From the NCBI GenBank assembly GCA_030435675.1, contig CM059622.1:15438001-15502000 (forward strand): DNA of 64,000 nt, read 5' to 3'. The DNA is from Steinernema hermaphroditum. Taxonomy: Eukaryota; Nematoda; Chromadorea; Rhabditida; Steinernematidae. Of the stretch, positions 43,804 through 55,458 are shown piece after piece (the stretch's first letter is position 1; every line of letters begins with the position of its first letter). Position numbers and translations under genes: made by a program. The notes under the pieces are model-generated. The model did no database searches. It had not been told where the DNA came from and saw only the letters and a list, made by a program, of their open reading frames with translations.

Positions 43804-45993
43804 TTACGACACCTGGTTGTAGTACTGTTGCTGCGGCGGCTGCTGGGGTGCGCCAGGCATCGTCGGTGGCTGTGGCAAAGATCCACTGCTTGGAGGAGGC
43901 GCCAGCTGCGAAATGCCGAGCGACGACAGAGCTGGCATCGGGAACTGGAGAGGCGTAGGCGGGTTCATGCCACTGGCACTGGTGGCGTTCGAGAACATCG
44001 CCGGGATGTGACTGGGTATTCCTGCATTCGATGGAGGAGCTGAAAAGAATATCTTCACAGGGAATACTATTGGCGCATATGCTCACCCATGGGCTGTGAG
44101 TAGTAGTTTGAAGGCATTTGGTGGTAGGCCTGCTGAGCGTAAGCATTTTGCATCTGCTGAGGAGGGGCACCATATGCCAAGTAGGGGTTTGCTGCGTTTG
44201 TAACGGGAGGCACGTAATAGTTAGGCATAGGAGGGTAGGTGGTCGAAATTTGCTGCTGGTGTTGTTCGGAAGTTTGAACCTGCGAGGCATGAACTTCAGG
44301 TTCGACGGACTGATGAACCTCGGGCGCTGGAACTTGCGGCGCTTCGGGAACGGGAGATGACTGGCTCATTGTGAGGTTCTGCATTGCGGTCACTTCAGTC
44401 GGCATGTTGGGGATCGGCGATGGGACGGTGGTCACTGGAGTTGGAGCCATGTAGACATCAGCGGGAGCCGGAACGGGAGCTGTGTACACCTCAGCAGAAA
44501 CAGGAACCGGAGCAGGAGCTGTGTACATCTCAGTAGGGAGTGGAGCGGGAGCCTGCGCAACGGAAGTGGCCATCACTGGAGTTGGAGTAGCAAAGCTGGT
44601 GGGAGCCGGGAAGTTATTGATGCTCGAGGGAACCGGAGCGGGAGCGGGAATGTTGCTGATGGATGCCGGAATTGGCGCCGGTGCAGGAACCACTGAAGCG
44701 GCGAACTGGCTTGGGGCAGGGAAGCTGGGCGCATGTGTTTGCGCTACCGTGCCAACCATATCCAAAGCGGCGATACCGGTATGTCCTGGCTGAGCGATGT
44801 TAGCCTTGGCAGCTTCTACGGGGACCGATTCAGGAGCGCCTGGCGCCATCGGGACCTTCACTCGATCCATTCCGTTGGGGATACGATGGAGATACCCATA
44901 GCCGATGTCGCATCCCAAGCAACCTTCGCCTCCCCAGGCCGAGTTCGGGGTCAGCGAAACCTACAACAATACCATGAATTCGAAATCTTTGATGCTGTAC
45001 CGTACCTCACGAACGTTGTCACTGTCCACATTGTAAACGTACAGCTTCACTGGCTTGCCTTCGTTGGCCTGCACAAGAGCAATGAGGTCGTCCGCCTGGT
45101 TCAATACGGATTCCGCGCCAAGAATGTAGTCACTGCTTCCAATCAAACCAGCAATGGAGGCGGGAGAGTTGGGTTGCACGCTGATAACGTGCCAAACATT
45201 CTGGCTGGCTCCATCAAACGAGCAGAACCGGATAGAAACGCCAAGGAGGCCTTGTCCACCCCACATTTGCGATGGAGTGATTTGTGTTTGACGGACGGTC
45301 TGGTTCTTGCTGAAACGGAATCGATATATGAGCAGCAACGGAAAATGGTTAGGAGTGGGGAGAGATTCTGGCATCATGTGATTTAAACTCAAAGAGACGC
45401 ATATCGAATCGAAATGCAACGAATAAGCAAATTTTAAACATGATACTCATCTCAAAATTTGCAACTCCACATGAGTGGTTGATATCCGAAGCAGATCTGC
45501 AAAGTTCAATTAAAAAATCTAAGATTGGAAGGTGCAAGAAGCCAAAATAGCCGAGCGGCAAGACGTTCCCGATGTACGCATCATGGAAAGGCAAAATTCC
45601 GGTTTTAAAAAGTTGCATTTCAGGCCCTTTTTGGCGTTCTACTGAAATATTCCACGTGCCTCATTTTCTCCACAGGAAATTCGTCTCGTCAGGTGCTGTG
45701 TGCATCGAAGAACGCTATTTACCTGTTGTACACAGTCAGCTCAAGCGGATGTTCCACATGTTGCTTGAGAATCTCCTTCAACGTATCATTATCCTTGTCC
45801 TGAATAGAAATGCAAATGAACCCGATTTTCCGCGAAAAACTCCACTTACAAGACGAGTGTTGCCAATACAGATGATGAAGTCGAAGAAGGGCTCGAGCCC
45901 GGCGGCCTGGCCAGGCGAGTTCTCCTGCACGCGAAGCACATGGTAGCCTTCGCTGCCGCCGCCAGGAATCTGCACGCTCTCGCTGTTACCCAT
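43804..45993 (-). CDS. Golgi reassembly-stacking protein (GRASP55/65)
   Basis: Peripheral Golgi protein that tethers cisternae through trans-oligomerising PDZ-like GRASP domains. Exons 45993-45850, 45799-45723, 45309-45006, 44960-44087 and 44039-43804 give 544 aa. It begins MGNSES, a myristoylation-type Gly2 with serine at 4/6. First [23 protein letters not shown] and [13 protein letters not shown]; second: [57 protein letters not shown], ending [20 protein letters not shown]. The C-terminal half is a Pro/Ala/Gln-rich disordered tail with repeated APAPVP-type units. A TTTTCAG acceptor is one base before the ATG, a likely spliced-leader site. Confidence 0.95.
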
Positions 45994-47190
45994 CCTGAAA
46001 ATACGGAAGATTTTAGCAATCAGTACAGGAAATGACAACGTGGATGTCTCCGCAACATGCCCGGACACGGACGGAGAAGAGAAAAGAGGCGGTGACGCAG
46101 GAGCGACCACGCAACACTGTCTCTCCCACGTCGCTCAGGTGGCGCGCGGCGGGAGCGGTGCAGACCGCCACACACGTCGCTTTGCGGGCTCTGCATTTTG
46201 AGGGAAGGATTGATGTTTCGCACGTCCTAAACTTCTGATATCAGAATCCTCTCAGATCTGAACGGTACTTAGTCAACTGCGCGCTATTTCTTTCACGTTT
46301 TAAGCCAATTTCACTGGATGTGATGGAGCTTTTTGCGCGAAAAGGTCGAATTCGCTGTTCCAAGTGTTCTTGATGCTGCGTTGTTGCGGGAGTTGAGCGC
46401 TTTTGGGTTGTTATCTTTTGTAGAGTTGATTCACCAGGAGAGGAGTTTATATTTACTGCAGTGCTCTAGTGTCGAGTTACTTCTGTTTCCAGTTTTCAGT
46501 GATCCACCACGATGTATTGTCTTACGACCATTCGTGACAATGGTTACATATGCACGTCTCCATGTCATGGCCACCACTGATGTTGATTAAATGTTGATTA
46601 GGCCACACATGGCCTAATCAACATTTTTCCGCGCTAATGTACTTGATCTTGTAGAATAGAACCCGACACATGCTTGCTGTTCGGATCTCCCTATAAATCA
46701 GCATATTTTTTTTACTTACATGTTTTTTGCGGGCTTGCACCTTCTATGCGGTGGGACCACATCTACACATGCACCAGGGAGCTTCATTGCGTGCCAGATG
46801 TTTGATTTTCAGTTAATATCAGAAGTTGGAACTTGTCAAATTCAGAATTCAGCAAGGTTAGAAAGGTCCAGTTTCCGGCACGCTCTTAGCCTCGGCCAAT
46901 CCTGCGCTATCGGCTTTTTTTTGAATAGGTGTATTGATAAGCATGATAATGTTACGTGTTCGGAGTGCTTAATCTATGCGGCTTGTTGAACGCTCTCGTG
47001 ATTATTATCGTTGTTTTCGCTCTTTTGAGGGTTTTCTCATATCTGTTAGAGTGCTGAAGCCGTAAAAAAAAGCAAAACAAAAACACCTATTTTCAAGTGC
47101 TGGCTTTCCAAATGTGACTTCCAACATATCCGCTGTTTGTGCGCGTTATGTGTTACCATTCACCCTTACAATTGACGAACTGTTTCAGAA
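45994..47190. other. Divergent intergenic region between GRASP and mL52
   Basis: 1.2 kb with no supported gene; 46020-46223 minus is open but random-looking. A 16-bp perfect hairpin lies at 46589-46626. Confidence 0.45.
46589..46626. repeat. Perfect 16-bp hairpin
   Basis: AAATGTTGATTAGGCC, six-base loop, then GGCCTAATCAACATTT. Preceded by a direct partial repeat TGATGTTGATTAA. Too far from any stop codon to be an obvious terminator. Confidence 0.8.
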
Positions 47191-47686
47191 ATGGAACGAG
47201 CGTTTGAGAAGCTCGCCAAGCTAAGGCACTTGCCGCGAGCGCGTCCATCTCGTGGGGGGCGGTATATGGATTGGAAGCCACCGTAAGTCCACATATTTCT
47301 TGGCTAATTTCATAAGACACTTCTTTCAGCGTTTACGTGGGCCCCCATATCTCTCCTCTACAGCGAGGCGTCGACTTCACTTTTCAGGGTTTGTTTTGTC
47401 ACTCTGCTTGTAGTATACGGTCAGAGTTTTAGATGGCAGACCGATTTACGTCACTTCTAAAGTCGAAGCTGACCGAAAGCTGGAGCAGATAGAACTCGGG
47501 GTGAGCCATTCGTCTTTCATGTCTTGAGCGCAACGATGTGATGTTCAGAAGACGATTGTGAAGTACTTAGCCGACATGCGCGAAATGGAGCAGATGCACA
47601 TTGCCGCCGAGGCACGCAAGCACGCCGAAATAGCCGAGAAGCAGAGATGGACACCGCGAAGCAAAGGAACCGAAGAAATTTTCTAG
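47191..47686 (+). CDS. mrpl-52: Mitochondrial large-subunit ribosomal protein mL52-like
   Basis: Exons 47191-47282, 47330-47388, 47433-47500 and 47549-47686 give 118 aa, close to the 120-residue family length. The diagnostic D/F-x-DGRP motif (GVDFTFQDGRPIYVTSKV) is followed by an R/E-rich helix (EADRKLEQIELGKTIVKYLADMR) and a Lys/Arg-rich end KQRWTPRSKG. The basic N-terminus (KLAKLRHLPRARPSRGG) would suit mitochondrial import. TTTCAG two bases before the ATG is a candidate spliced-leader site. The assignment rests on overall layout and one motif. Confidence 0.6.
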
Positions 47687-48042
47687 ATGGATACACATTA
47701 GGCCCAATCGTTGTTTTCTTGTTGAATGAAGAATGAAAAACCATGAATGGAAGCCGGAGATGCAAGAAACAGTAGTTAGTATAAGGGCTACGGTAATTAG
47801 CGGAGCTTTAAAAGAAGACCTTGAGAGTGTTGCATTAAGTGATGGATGGATGATCTGGATGGTCGGCAGAATAGGGAAGTGGAGAAGATACTATCTTGCG
47901 CAATGCATGTTCGCTTTTTCTTGGGTATTCCCGCGGGCGCTTTACGCATAAAAAGTCAGGTTTTTTGGGCGGGTTTTGTGCTGCGTGAAGGGGTATAAAA
48001 AGGACGGGGTTAGGGAAGTATTCATCAGTTGCACAGTCAACG
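47687..48042. promoter_or_regulatory. Collagen copy 1 promoter region
   Basis: Contains TATAAAAA at 47994-48001, about 45 bases before the collagen ATG. Shares AAAAGTCAGGTTTTT and the leader ATCAGTTGCA.AGTCAACGATGAG with copy 2, but the TATA segment differs (copy 2 has CATAAAAG at 59147-59154). Confidence 0.6.
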
Positions 48043-48984
48043 ATGAGTACGAAGTTCCTCGTGGGAGCCGCCTCGGTCGGCAGCGGAGTCGTCATCGTCG
48101 CCTGCCTGGTGATGGTCGGAGTCCTCCTCCAGGACATCAACACCCTCTACGACGACGTCATGGACGAGATGCAGGACTTCAAGGTACCCCCCTCCCTCCC
48201 AGAGCCTTCTCTGAGCCCTTTCTAGACGATCGCCAACGACGCGTGGACCGGCATGATGGCCGTGCAGTCGCCTGGATCGAGCGAGCCCAACTTCGCCTCC
48301 ATCGCGAAGCTCTTCGGCCGCAACAAGCGTGGCGCCGAGTGCAACTGTGGCGAGCAGGCGAAGAACTGCCCCGCCGGACCTGCAGGACCACCCGGTCAGC
48401 CTGGAAACCACGGAGAAGACGGCCATCCCGGTGAGCCCGGCACCCCCGGTGTCCCCGGAGTCGCGCAGATCGTTACCGACTCGACGAAGAACGGATGTAT
48501 CAAGTGCGAAGCCGGCCCGGCCGGTCCCCCCGGCCCCGACGGACCAGCTGGACCGGCAGGACCTGATGGGGAGCCTGGCCAAACTGGAGCCCCTGGCAAG
48601 GACGGAGAACCCGGAGTGGATGGCCCCGCTGGAGACGCCGGCGCTCCTGGCGCCCCTGGACCCGACGGTCAGCCCGGAGCCCCCGGTCAAGATGGCGAGA
48701 AGGGTAAGGGCGCCCCTGGCCCTAAGGGACCCGATGGACCTGTTGGACCCGCTGGAAATGCCGGAGCCAACGGCAAGGACGGCGCTCCTGGCGTTCCCGG
48801 AGCCGAAGGACCTCAAGGAGCCGCTGGAAACCCGGGCGCCCCTGGGGCCGACGGCGTTGTCGGAGAGGCTGGCGGACCTGGTCTCCCTGGCCACGACGCC
48901 GCCTACTGTCCTTGTCCTCCTCGCACCGCCGAAGTCGCCGGACCTCCCGCTCAGTCGGGCTACAATCGCCGTGCTCGTTTCTAG
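48043..48984 (+). CDS. Cuticle collagen, duplicated copy 1
   Basis: Exons 48043-48183 and 48226-48984 (42-nt intron) give 299 aa. Exon 1: signal-anchor [20 protein letters not shown]...[20 protein letters not shown]. Exon 2: [26 protein letters not shown] with the RNKR processing site, Cys pairs CNCG and CIKCEAG, long GXY tracts, [14 protein letters not shown] and a C-terminus [22 protein letters not shown]. Almost identical to copy 2 at 59.2 kb; both frames are intact. Its 3' end faces the truncated wdr-23 copy 78 bases away. Confidence 0.95.
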
Positions 48985-49061
48985 ACTGTCTAGACTTTAT
49001 CTTGATAGAAAAATCTCGTTTTCAAAATATATGTATGAACAAATCGATGTGCATTTGGACA

Positions 49062-50392
49062 CTACGTCCTCCTGCTTGTCTCCGGACTCGGACTTCCGAC
49101 TCTTCCTCGTTTCCTCCTTTGCAAAGCTTGCGCATATCTCCCCATTAGTTCTCTGCGTTTAGGGGCGGTTACTCTTGAGGTGGTAGCAGCTCTAGTTGGC
49201 TGCTGGACAGCCATACTCCTCGTCGTTCTCGGCTTGTCTTCATCGTCATACTGTTCGTCAATGAGGTCGGGTCTGTCAAGGTTGTAGGGATTGAAGCGAG
49301 GCCTCGGCTTTCTCTTCGGACGCTTGTCGTCCTTCGAAATGGGACGGTAGAATTCGTCGGAGCTGTCTTCACAGCCGATGTTCTCGACGTCGCTGTCCGG
49401 GTTGGTGTCCCTAACGGCGCGTTCGTCGAACTTCCAAAGCGCCGTTTGGCCGTCCCACTAAAAGAGTGCGCCTGCTATTGGGTATGGTAGGCAGCACTTA
49501 CTGATGACGATATAATTTCGTTGTACTGTGGATGCCAGTGACAGTCGCGAACGACGCTCTTGTGACCCTCGAGTATGGTGCACACTTCGCCAGAGAACAT
49601 GTCATAGACTGCAAGGGATACGGTAGCATTGGAAAGCACTGCACAGGAGCCTACCGACTACATTTCCTTTGGCACACGAGGCATAGATGAACCTCTTTCC
49701 AGTGTGGTCCGGTGAGAAGCGGGCCCTCAACAACGTGTGGAGCACGGAATGCGATCCCCGGAAGGTCATGATGGAAGCGTCACCGGGAAGAGGCGACCGG
49801 ACGATCTCTGGCGATTGCCATCGATAGTCCCATCCTTGACGCGAAACTGCCTGTTTCGTGGCCTTCTAAACGGGCCCTACTAACAAACCAGCTGCCCACA
49901 GTACCCACCTGTCCTTCAATGGAAGAGAAGTGTCTCAAGTCCCAGAGTTTGATTGTCTGATCTTTGCTGTTGGTCAGAATGTAGCGATCGTCTCCTCGGG
50001 GATCAATAAAGGTCAGTCCGTCTCTGTGTCCAGCGAACACTCCGACGGGCTCAGGAGTATGTGTAGCGTCAGCTAGGATGCGGCGATCCCAGACCTAGAG
50101 ATGCAATTGGGACCGTGATTCGATTCAAATTCTACTTTGCAGAGTCCATCATCGCCGCCGCTCAAAATCAGATGCGAAAAGCTGTCGGCAAAGGCGACGG
50201 CGTTCACATCATCGTCGTGGCCGTTGAGTCTAAGAACGGTCTTGTTGAGTTCACGTTTGAAGATGAATATGGAGTGCTCGTTTCCTCCGGCGATCACTTC
50301 GCTGTCGTCGGCGCTGAACTTGAGAGAAAACGCCGCGAATCGGTCGTTCTCGAGCAGCGGAAGGGACATCCAGTCGGGGCTGGATGTTAAGC
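49062..50392 (-). pseudogene. wdr-23 partial duplicate (exons 4-8 only)
   Basis: Copy of the 3' half of the wdr-23 gene at 60213-62895. Exon equivalents 50392-50136, 50094-49909, 49865-49655, 49608-49502 and 49457-49062 are all open, with splice sites intact (here GTAGAA at the donor where the full copy has GCAAAT). Encodes from TSSPDWMSLPLLENDRFAAF through the last WD40 blades to the acidic tail. Exons 1-3, and with them the start codon and N-terminal degron-like region, are missing; homology stops in the preceding intron near 50480. It may be transcribed but cannot give a normal WDR-23. One tail difference is EP to DT near 49410. Confidence 0.9.
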
Positions 50393-50546
50393 CTGAAATG
50401 GTGCTTGAGGACCTGCTCTTTTGTATGTGCACAGTGGTTGCGTTGAACACTTATATTCTGCTAATCTACACATCTAGAACCCGAAGAGGATGACTATTGA
50501 AAATTTAATGTTCTGTTTGTAATAAAATTGTGATAAAATACTTCTG

Positions 50547-51471
50547 GGGCCGATTTCACAAAGCGCAAACGCAAACGCAATTCGCAATTGCGACGCAAAT
50601 GTCGATTTCACAAAACGCAATTGCGCAAAAACGCAATTTTCGGTTTCACAAAACGCAATTACGCAAACGCAAAATGCAATTGCGTCGCAATTCAGTGACA
50701 TGCCTCCGAGCATGTCACTTTCGAACGCAATTGTAGAATTTGACCGAGAATTAGCTGTTTTTTCGTGCTTTATCAATGTGTCTACCACTTTCTGGCTACC
50801 ACTGGATATTTACCTTGAAAAGTGTTTGGGTATTCGTGGTGGGACCAGGGGTGGGTCGCAGATTAACCTACCCACACCAAAAACCGGCAAAGTTGGCATA
50901 AATCATCCTTCTGTGGTGATCCACAGCTTAACCGAACGTGCGAACTTTCCTAATTATGACCTGCTGTAGGCAGGTCGAACCTACGAAATTTACTAACAAA
51001 TTAGCAAAGGCTTAAAACCTTCTCAAAATCAGTTTGCCGAGGTCTCCCAAATTGGTACGAACATGCGACATTTACCTAATTGTGGCCCGTTCCTCACATC
51101 GGCTTACTGTATGTCGGAGTAATTGCTGACAACAAAAGAAGTGATGTGCTAGCTGCTCAGCGACAAAGAAGAACATGTGCCCCCAAAGACAGAAGGATCC
51201 TTAGTCATTGAACATGCAACGCAATTGCGATTTGCGTTTGCGACGCAATTGCGAATTGCGTTTGCGTTTGCGACACAATTGTACAACGCAAACGCAAATT
51301 TGCGTTTGAGACACAATTGCGAATTGCGAATTGCGTTTGCGTTTGCGTTTGTGTCTCGAAACGCAAACGCAAATTTGCGTTTGCGACGCAATTGCGTCAT
51401 TTGCGTTTGTAATTGCGTTTGCGTCGCAATTGCGAATTGCGTTTGCGTTTGCGCTTTGTGAAATCGGCCCC
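50547..51471. mobile_element. Foldback/MITE with hAT-like GGGGCCGATTTCAC ends
   Basis: About 925 bp. Left end GGGGCCGATTTCACAAAGCG and right end its exact complement; inside both ends, dense alternating CGCAAA / CAATTGCG units form extended subterminal repeats (50566-50695 and 51215-51460). With flanking C(A/T) the terminus reads C(A/T)GGGGCCG, like hAT ends; a clean 8-bp duplication was not found. No ORF. It begins about 70 bases beyond the point where the wdr-23 duplicate stops. Confidence 0.75.
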
Positions 51472-51631
51472 TGGCCGTCGGAAAATACTTTTGGACGCTC
51501 TTCCGATTTTTGACTTTAAGAAAATACTTTTGGCCGCTATTCCGACTTTTGGCCTTCGGAAAATAGTTTTGGCCGCTAATAGAGCCGAAATTTCCACATA
51601 AGCCGTCTATAGTGGCCTACGAAAAGCAACT

Positions 51632-52388
51632 ATGATAAACGTTGATGGTGTACTTGAAAAGATGAAAAAATTTGTCCGCAAGCTTCGCAAATCAGGAGTC
51701 GAGCGCCAAGAGTTCATTGCGTTGCAGCAACTGGAAGAGATTGCAACCCCGATGGTTAAAGAAAGTGAGCTGTTACGATATGTCCATCACCTTATTACAT
51801 ATTCGTTTCTAGGGGATTGAAAGGAACTCTGCATGATAAGATGGAACGATTCCTGGAAAACAAGGCAGTGATTGATGTATTTTCCATGGACAAGTCCTCA
51901 TTCCCGAAGATTACGCCTGCTGAATACTTGATTATGCAGAAAATGGTAGAGCCGCTTCAGCCAGTAAAAAAGGCTACCGTAATGTTGCAAGCACGAATCG
52001 TTACGATTTCCTCCGTGATTCCGACCATCGTCCTTCGACGTGCATTAAACGATTGCGGCACGGAAGTTAGTAGCGCCATACTGACGAATTTGGAAGACAG
52101 AGTCGAAGGAATTCGAGACAACTCCTGCAAACCGAGACAGAGAAAATTCTAGCGGCTGTTCTCGTCGAAACAACGGTTAATCCCATTGAAAATGAAGTAC
52201 AGCGGAGTCTTTCGGAGCAGAACAACAATAGTGCGGATTTCTTCGAAATGTACCGCAGCTCACAGATGCCTGTTGTGGTTTCCAACGCTCCTCCCATCGA
52301 TGAACAAGTTTCTGAGCAGCCCAGCGAAGACGCAACTCCCGAGCTACGGACTCATCTCTCAGAAGCAGATACGCACTCAGAAGCGTAA
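51632..52388 (+). pseudogene. Degenerate hAT-family transposase fragment
   Basis: Three open pieces in order: KMKKFVRKLRKSGVERQEFI, then MERFLENKAVIDVFSMDKSS with FPKITPAEYLIMQKMVEPLQPVKKATVMLQ and TISSVIPTIVLRR, then (after a one-base frame change near 52125) QLLQTETEKILAAVLVETTV and an acidic end. The order 'R-x-E/M-R-F-x-E...I-T/P-x-E-x-x-L...L-x-P-x-x-x-x-T...I-S-x-V-I-P' is the central hAT transposase segment. Frame breaks, no zinc finger and no dimerisation domain: a dead remnant, perhaps of the source that moved the hAT-type elements nearby. Confidence 0.65.
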
Positions 52389-52481
52389 ACTAGGAGAAAA
52401 ATTTACCGTAATTGAAACACATTTATTGATCAAATTGAAACACATTTATTGGATCGCCGCGTGGACAAGGATCAGCTGAAC

Positions 52482-52925
52482 CTAGAAAAAGGAGCAACGG
52501 GCTCCATCCGCGGAACAACAGCCTCCAATGTGGGAATCTAAAGAACAGTCACATTTTACAGTTACAAGCTTTCTGCTACTTACCTTTCAAACAGTTGCAA
52601 AGACCGTTATGGCAGATGTCTTGGCCACCGCAGTCTTCGGAATTTTTGCAAGACCAGCCGACTTTACACGAATGTACCACCGTACAGGTACTTTTTCCAA
52701 GCACCACCTCAGCCCCAACGCATGTGGGCGCTGATTCTGGACATTCTGGGAACTGGGGCCCAACCACCGACGGATGTCCACATCGGCGGACTAAAATAGT
52801 GTTCGTTCACTTACAGATAGTGTTCGTTCACTTACACTCGTACCCTGAGGAGGTACCAATCAGCAGAGACAGGAATACCGCACCAGGACGTGTTGTGTCC
52901 GTGACACGGCATGTTCTCGTATTTT
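52482..52925 (-). CDS. Small cysteine-rich secreted-type protein (5' end uncertain)
   Basis: Exons 52790-52584 and 52537-52482 join in frame; an upstream exon ending at 52836 (GAVFLSLLIGTSSGYE, signal-like) fits in phase but its ATG was not found. The mature part has about 14 cysteines: RRCGHPS, FPECPESAPTCVGA, TCTVVHSCKVGWSCKNSEDC, DICHNGLCNCLKDSHIGGCC, GARCSFF. The second half, C-x-x-x-x-D-C-G...C-x-x-G-x-C-x-C, recalls EB-module/WAP-like inhibitors. AATAAA on the minus strand sits near 52450. Likely secreted; target unknown. Confidence 0.45.
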
Positions 52926-54036
52926 CCCTCCGGTACTGTGTGGTTCCATTTGTACACTGTGGTCTCACAACAAGCGATAAAGCTATAAAAATGTCATATT
53001 ACTTTGGAGCGTTAAGGTCAGATGTCGTACTGCTTGTATGACCAAAGGGGTAACTGTCTGCAATCAAAGTTATTGCACGAAACTAAGATAGCCCAAAGAG
53101 ATCCGAATGAAAATAGGCTCATTCGATAAGGCTCGTGCAGTAGAACAAGAAGCAGTTCAAAAAATGCTATGGTACTTTGGAGCAGGTACCTCAGATGTCG
53201 TACTCTTTGTATGAGCAAGGGGGTGATCGCCTGCAATTAAAAGGTTTTGCACGAAACTAAGATAATCCAATGAAATTATTACAGGGTTAGCACGTGGTGT
53301 AGCGGAAGCTGAACATGATGAGAGGAGAGGGAGATGAGGCCGGCTGGTTCGAGGGAGGAGGCGCGGGGCGACCGCTTAAGGGTGAGGCCGCCGGGCGGAG
53401 GCGCGTGTGGGACGGGAGCGTGGGGCCACGCCCCGACAGGCGGAACAGTCATCGAGCCGCAGGGCGGAATAGCCCCGCTGTGATGATTTCAAAGGAAGCA
53501 GAGTCCAATCCATTGACGCAAATTCAAAAAACGCCCGTGACAGTTTTTAAGTGTTCCGTAACATGGACTTAGTCAGATGTTCTTGCAACAATGCTGTTCT
53601 CAACCGCTCTCATGTACTTCCGCAGCTTTGGTTGTCTGCCCGATTTAAGCTCTCTGAGGTTTATTCCGATGAGTTGAGAGGTCGCTCTCGGTCGTCTCTG
53701 TTAGCGCAGTGATCGCCCCGATTTCCTTGTTGAGCTCTTAGTACTTTGCTCTTTTCCTCCGATAACGCAAACGGCAAAAAAGCCCGAGATGCTGTCGGTC
53801 ATCAACTAAGTGATCACCTGATGTTTTGTCTCGAAGAATTTCCCTTCTCCCAAGGGCCGCAAAAACATCTTCTGCCGATTGACATTACAAAACACAACAG
53901 TGTACGCGGTGAAATGTCGAGCGAGTGGCATGTCTGGTTTGGAGAAGAAATGTCAGAACATCCGGATTCCTCGTTCTACAAGTTTGCGAGTTTTATAAGT
54001 CTATTTTTCGTATCAATGGTTTAAGCCATGTGAGAC
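52926..54036. other. Intergenic with imperfect tandem duplication
   Basis: 52989-53093 and 53167-53270 are about 100-bp imperfect direct repeats (both contain TACTTTGGAGC, TCAGATGTCGTACT and GCACGAAACTAAGATA). 53310-53470 is GC-rich. No gene supported. Confidence 0.55.
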
Positions 54037-54310
54037 ATTATATGCTCGGCGGTCCATTGTCATCAGTTCGTCCAGAGTTTGAGTGGGGGAACATAACTGA
54101 TATTGTAACTCCAGTCACCGTAATCCTTCGACAATTCTATGTCGTATGTCCGCTGCTCGACAGCGACACTTTTCCACGTCTCAGGGAGGTGTTCGATGGC
54201 CTCTTTGAATTGCCACTGGCGCCACCTCATTGCGTGACGTCCTCGCAGAATGAGTACGGTACGGAGTCCATGACTGCAATAAGACGAGAACAAACTATGA
54301 TGACTAACAG
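54037..54310 (-). pseudogene. Inverted partial copy of the MDSVPY-type gene
   Basis: Minus-strand copy of the 5' end of 55459-56438. It repeats TTATTGCAG.CATGGACTC, MDSVPYSFCEDVTQ-stop, then in the next frame WRQWQF-EAIEHLPETWKSVA and QRTYDIELSKDYGDWSYNIS, after which a small deletion shifts the frame. A short extra piece of the upstream flank (GACATTTTCAATGGACCAAC) is found in the same orientation at 54527-54560. Confidence 0.8.
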
Positions 54311-55458
54311 GAGCTGTTTTATGAGAGAGAAGCGACCCCGAGGCAACGGATGACTAAATAAAAACAGGCGTTCAATGCGATATCGTGTTGGGACCACTGT
54401 GACAGAGCTGACGAGGCAGAGAGCTTTCTTCAATGGGTGTACAGCGTGATATAGGCTTGAGTTGTCGCACCCAAAACTTTGTTATCTTTGTTACCTCAGC
54501 TCGAACGCCTATCGAACTATGTATCTATTGGGTTGGTCCATTGAAAATGTCGGATGGTGTAAACATCCTTTAAATTTGCAATATTTGCTTCCATGACCAA
54601 ATCGATGGGTACGTTCTTGAGCACAGTTAATTCTCTCTCCATAATATGATTGGCGACTTGCTCAGTACATTCCTGGTGGTGTTCCAGGCCTATTCTGTCG
54701 TGATGACCATTTTCTGGCACCTCGAGATGGCGAAATGCGAAGTGATGTACAGGCTTTTTACGTCATTAATTGTGTGATGGACGGTGGCTGCCTTCAACCA
54801 CGTACATCCTTAGGTATTGCCTACCGAACGCACCTATTGTTATCTTGGTTATTTATCATAACCTGAGCTAATTTCACAAAGATGGCTTTTTCAAATGACC
54901 ATGTTCTCTTAACTCCAACATTTCTAATTGGTTAAGTTACATAGCAGACAATGGGGATATGTAGCAGGTAGCTATCACTCACAGCTACCAAGCCCATATA
55001 GTGATTCCACGAGATCTTTTCAACTTTCAGGAAACAGATGCCAAATGTCGAAAAAATGACCCTTGGATTCACTAAAAGTACGTGTACCCGAGACCTCACA
55101 TTTTGAAGTTGACCTTCACAATGGCTCTCCACTTTGAGCTGAGAGATTATCTGTTTGCGTTTCTTATAGCACTCTCTTCGCTCTATCTTACCGTCATCTG
55201 TGCTCCATTACAAATGACGACACCAGAGGGAACCACTCAAAATAAAACAAAGAGGTCGAAAATTGGACCAAAACTCTTTTCGACCCTAAACCCCTTGTGT
55301 TCTAAGAACGAGGGGTCTGGGTTTTGCCTGAGAAGTGAGCCGCAGTTGCTCAGTCAAACAGTCAATACCGAGAATAATAGGCATGGATATATATTAAGAA
55401 ACTGCCACTTAAATCATCCGACATTTTCAATGGACCAACCCAATATTTTATTGCAGCC

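Noticed and set aside
46020..46223. 67-codon minus-strand frame upstream of GRASP
   Set aside because: Lies in the likely outron/promoter, Arg-rich random composition, no homology recognised.
48037..48894. 285-codon minus-strand frame antisense to collagen (also at 59188-60045)
   Set aside because: Shadow frame produced by the GGN-CCN repeat of the collagen; no independent support.
50560..51460. CGCAAA/CAATTGCG repeats as a CRISPR array or satellite
   Set aside because: Units are degenerate, of no constant period, lack spacers and sit symmetrically at the ends of an inverted-repeat element.
54517..54720. 67-codon minus-strand frame ending TIRHFQWTNPIDT
   Set aside because: Only its end overlaps the duplicated flank segment; nothing else supports a gene.
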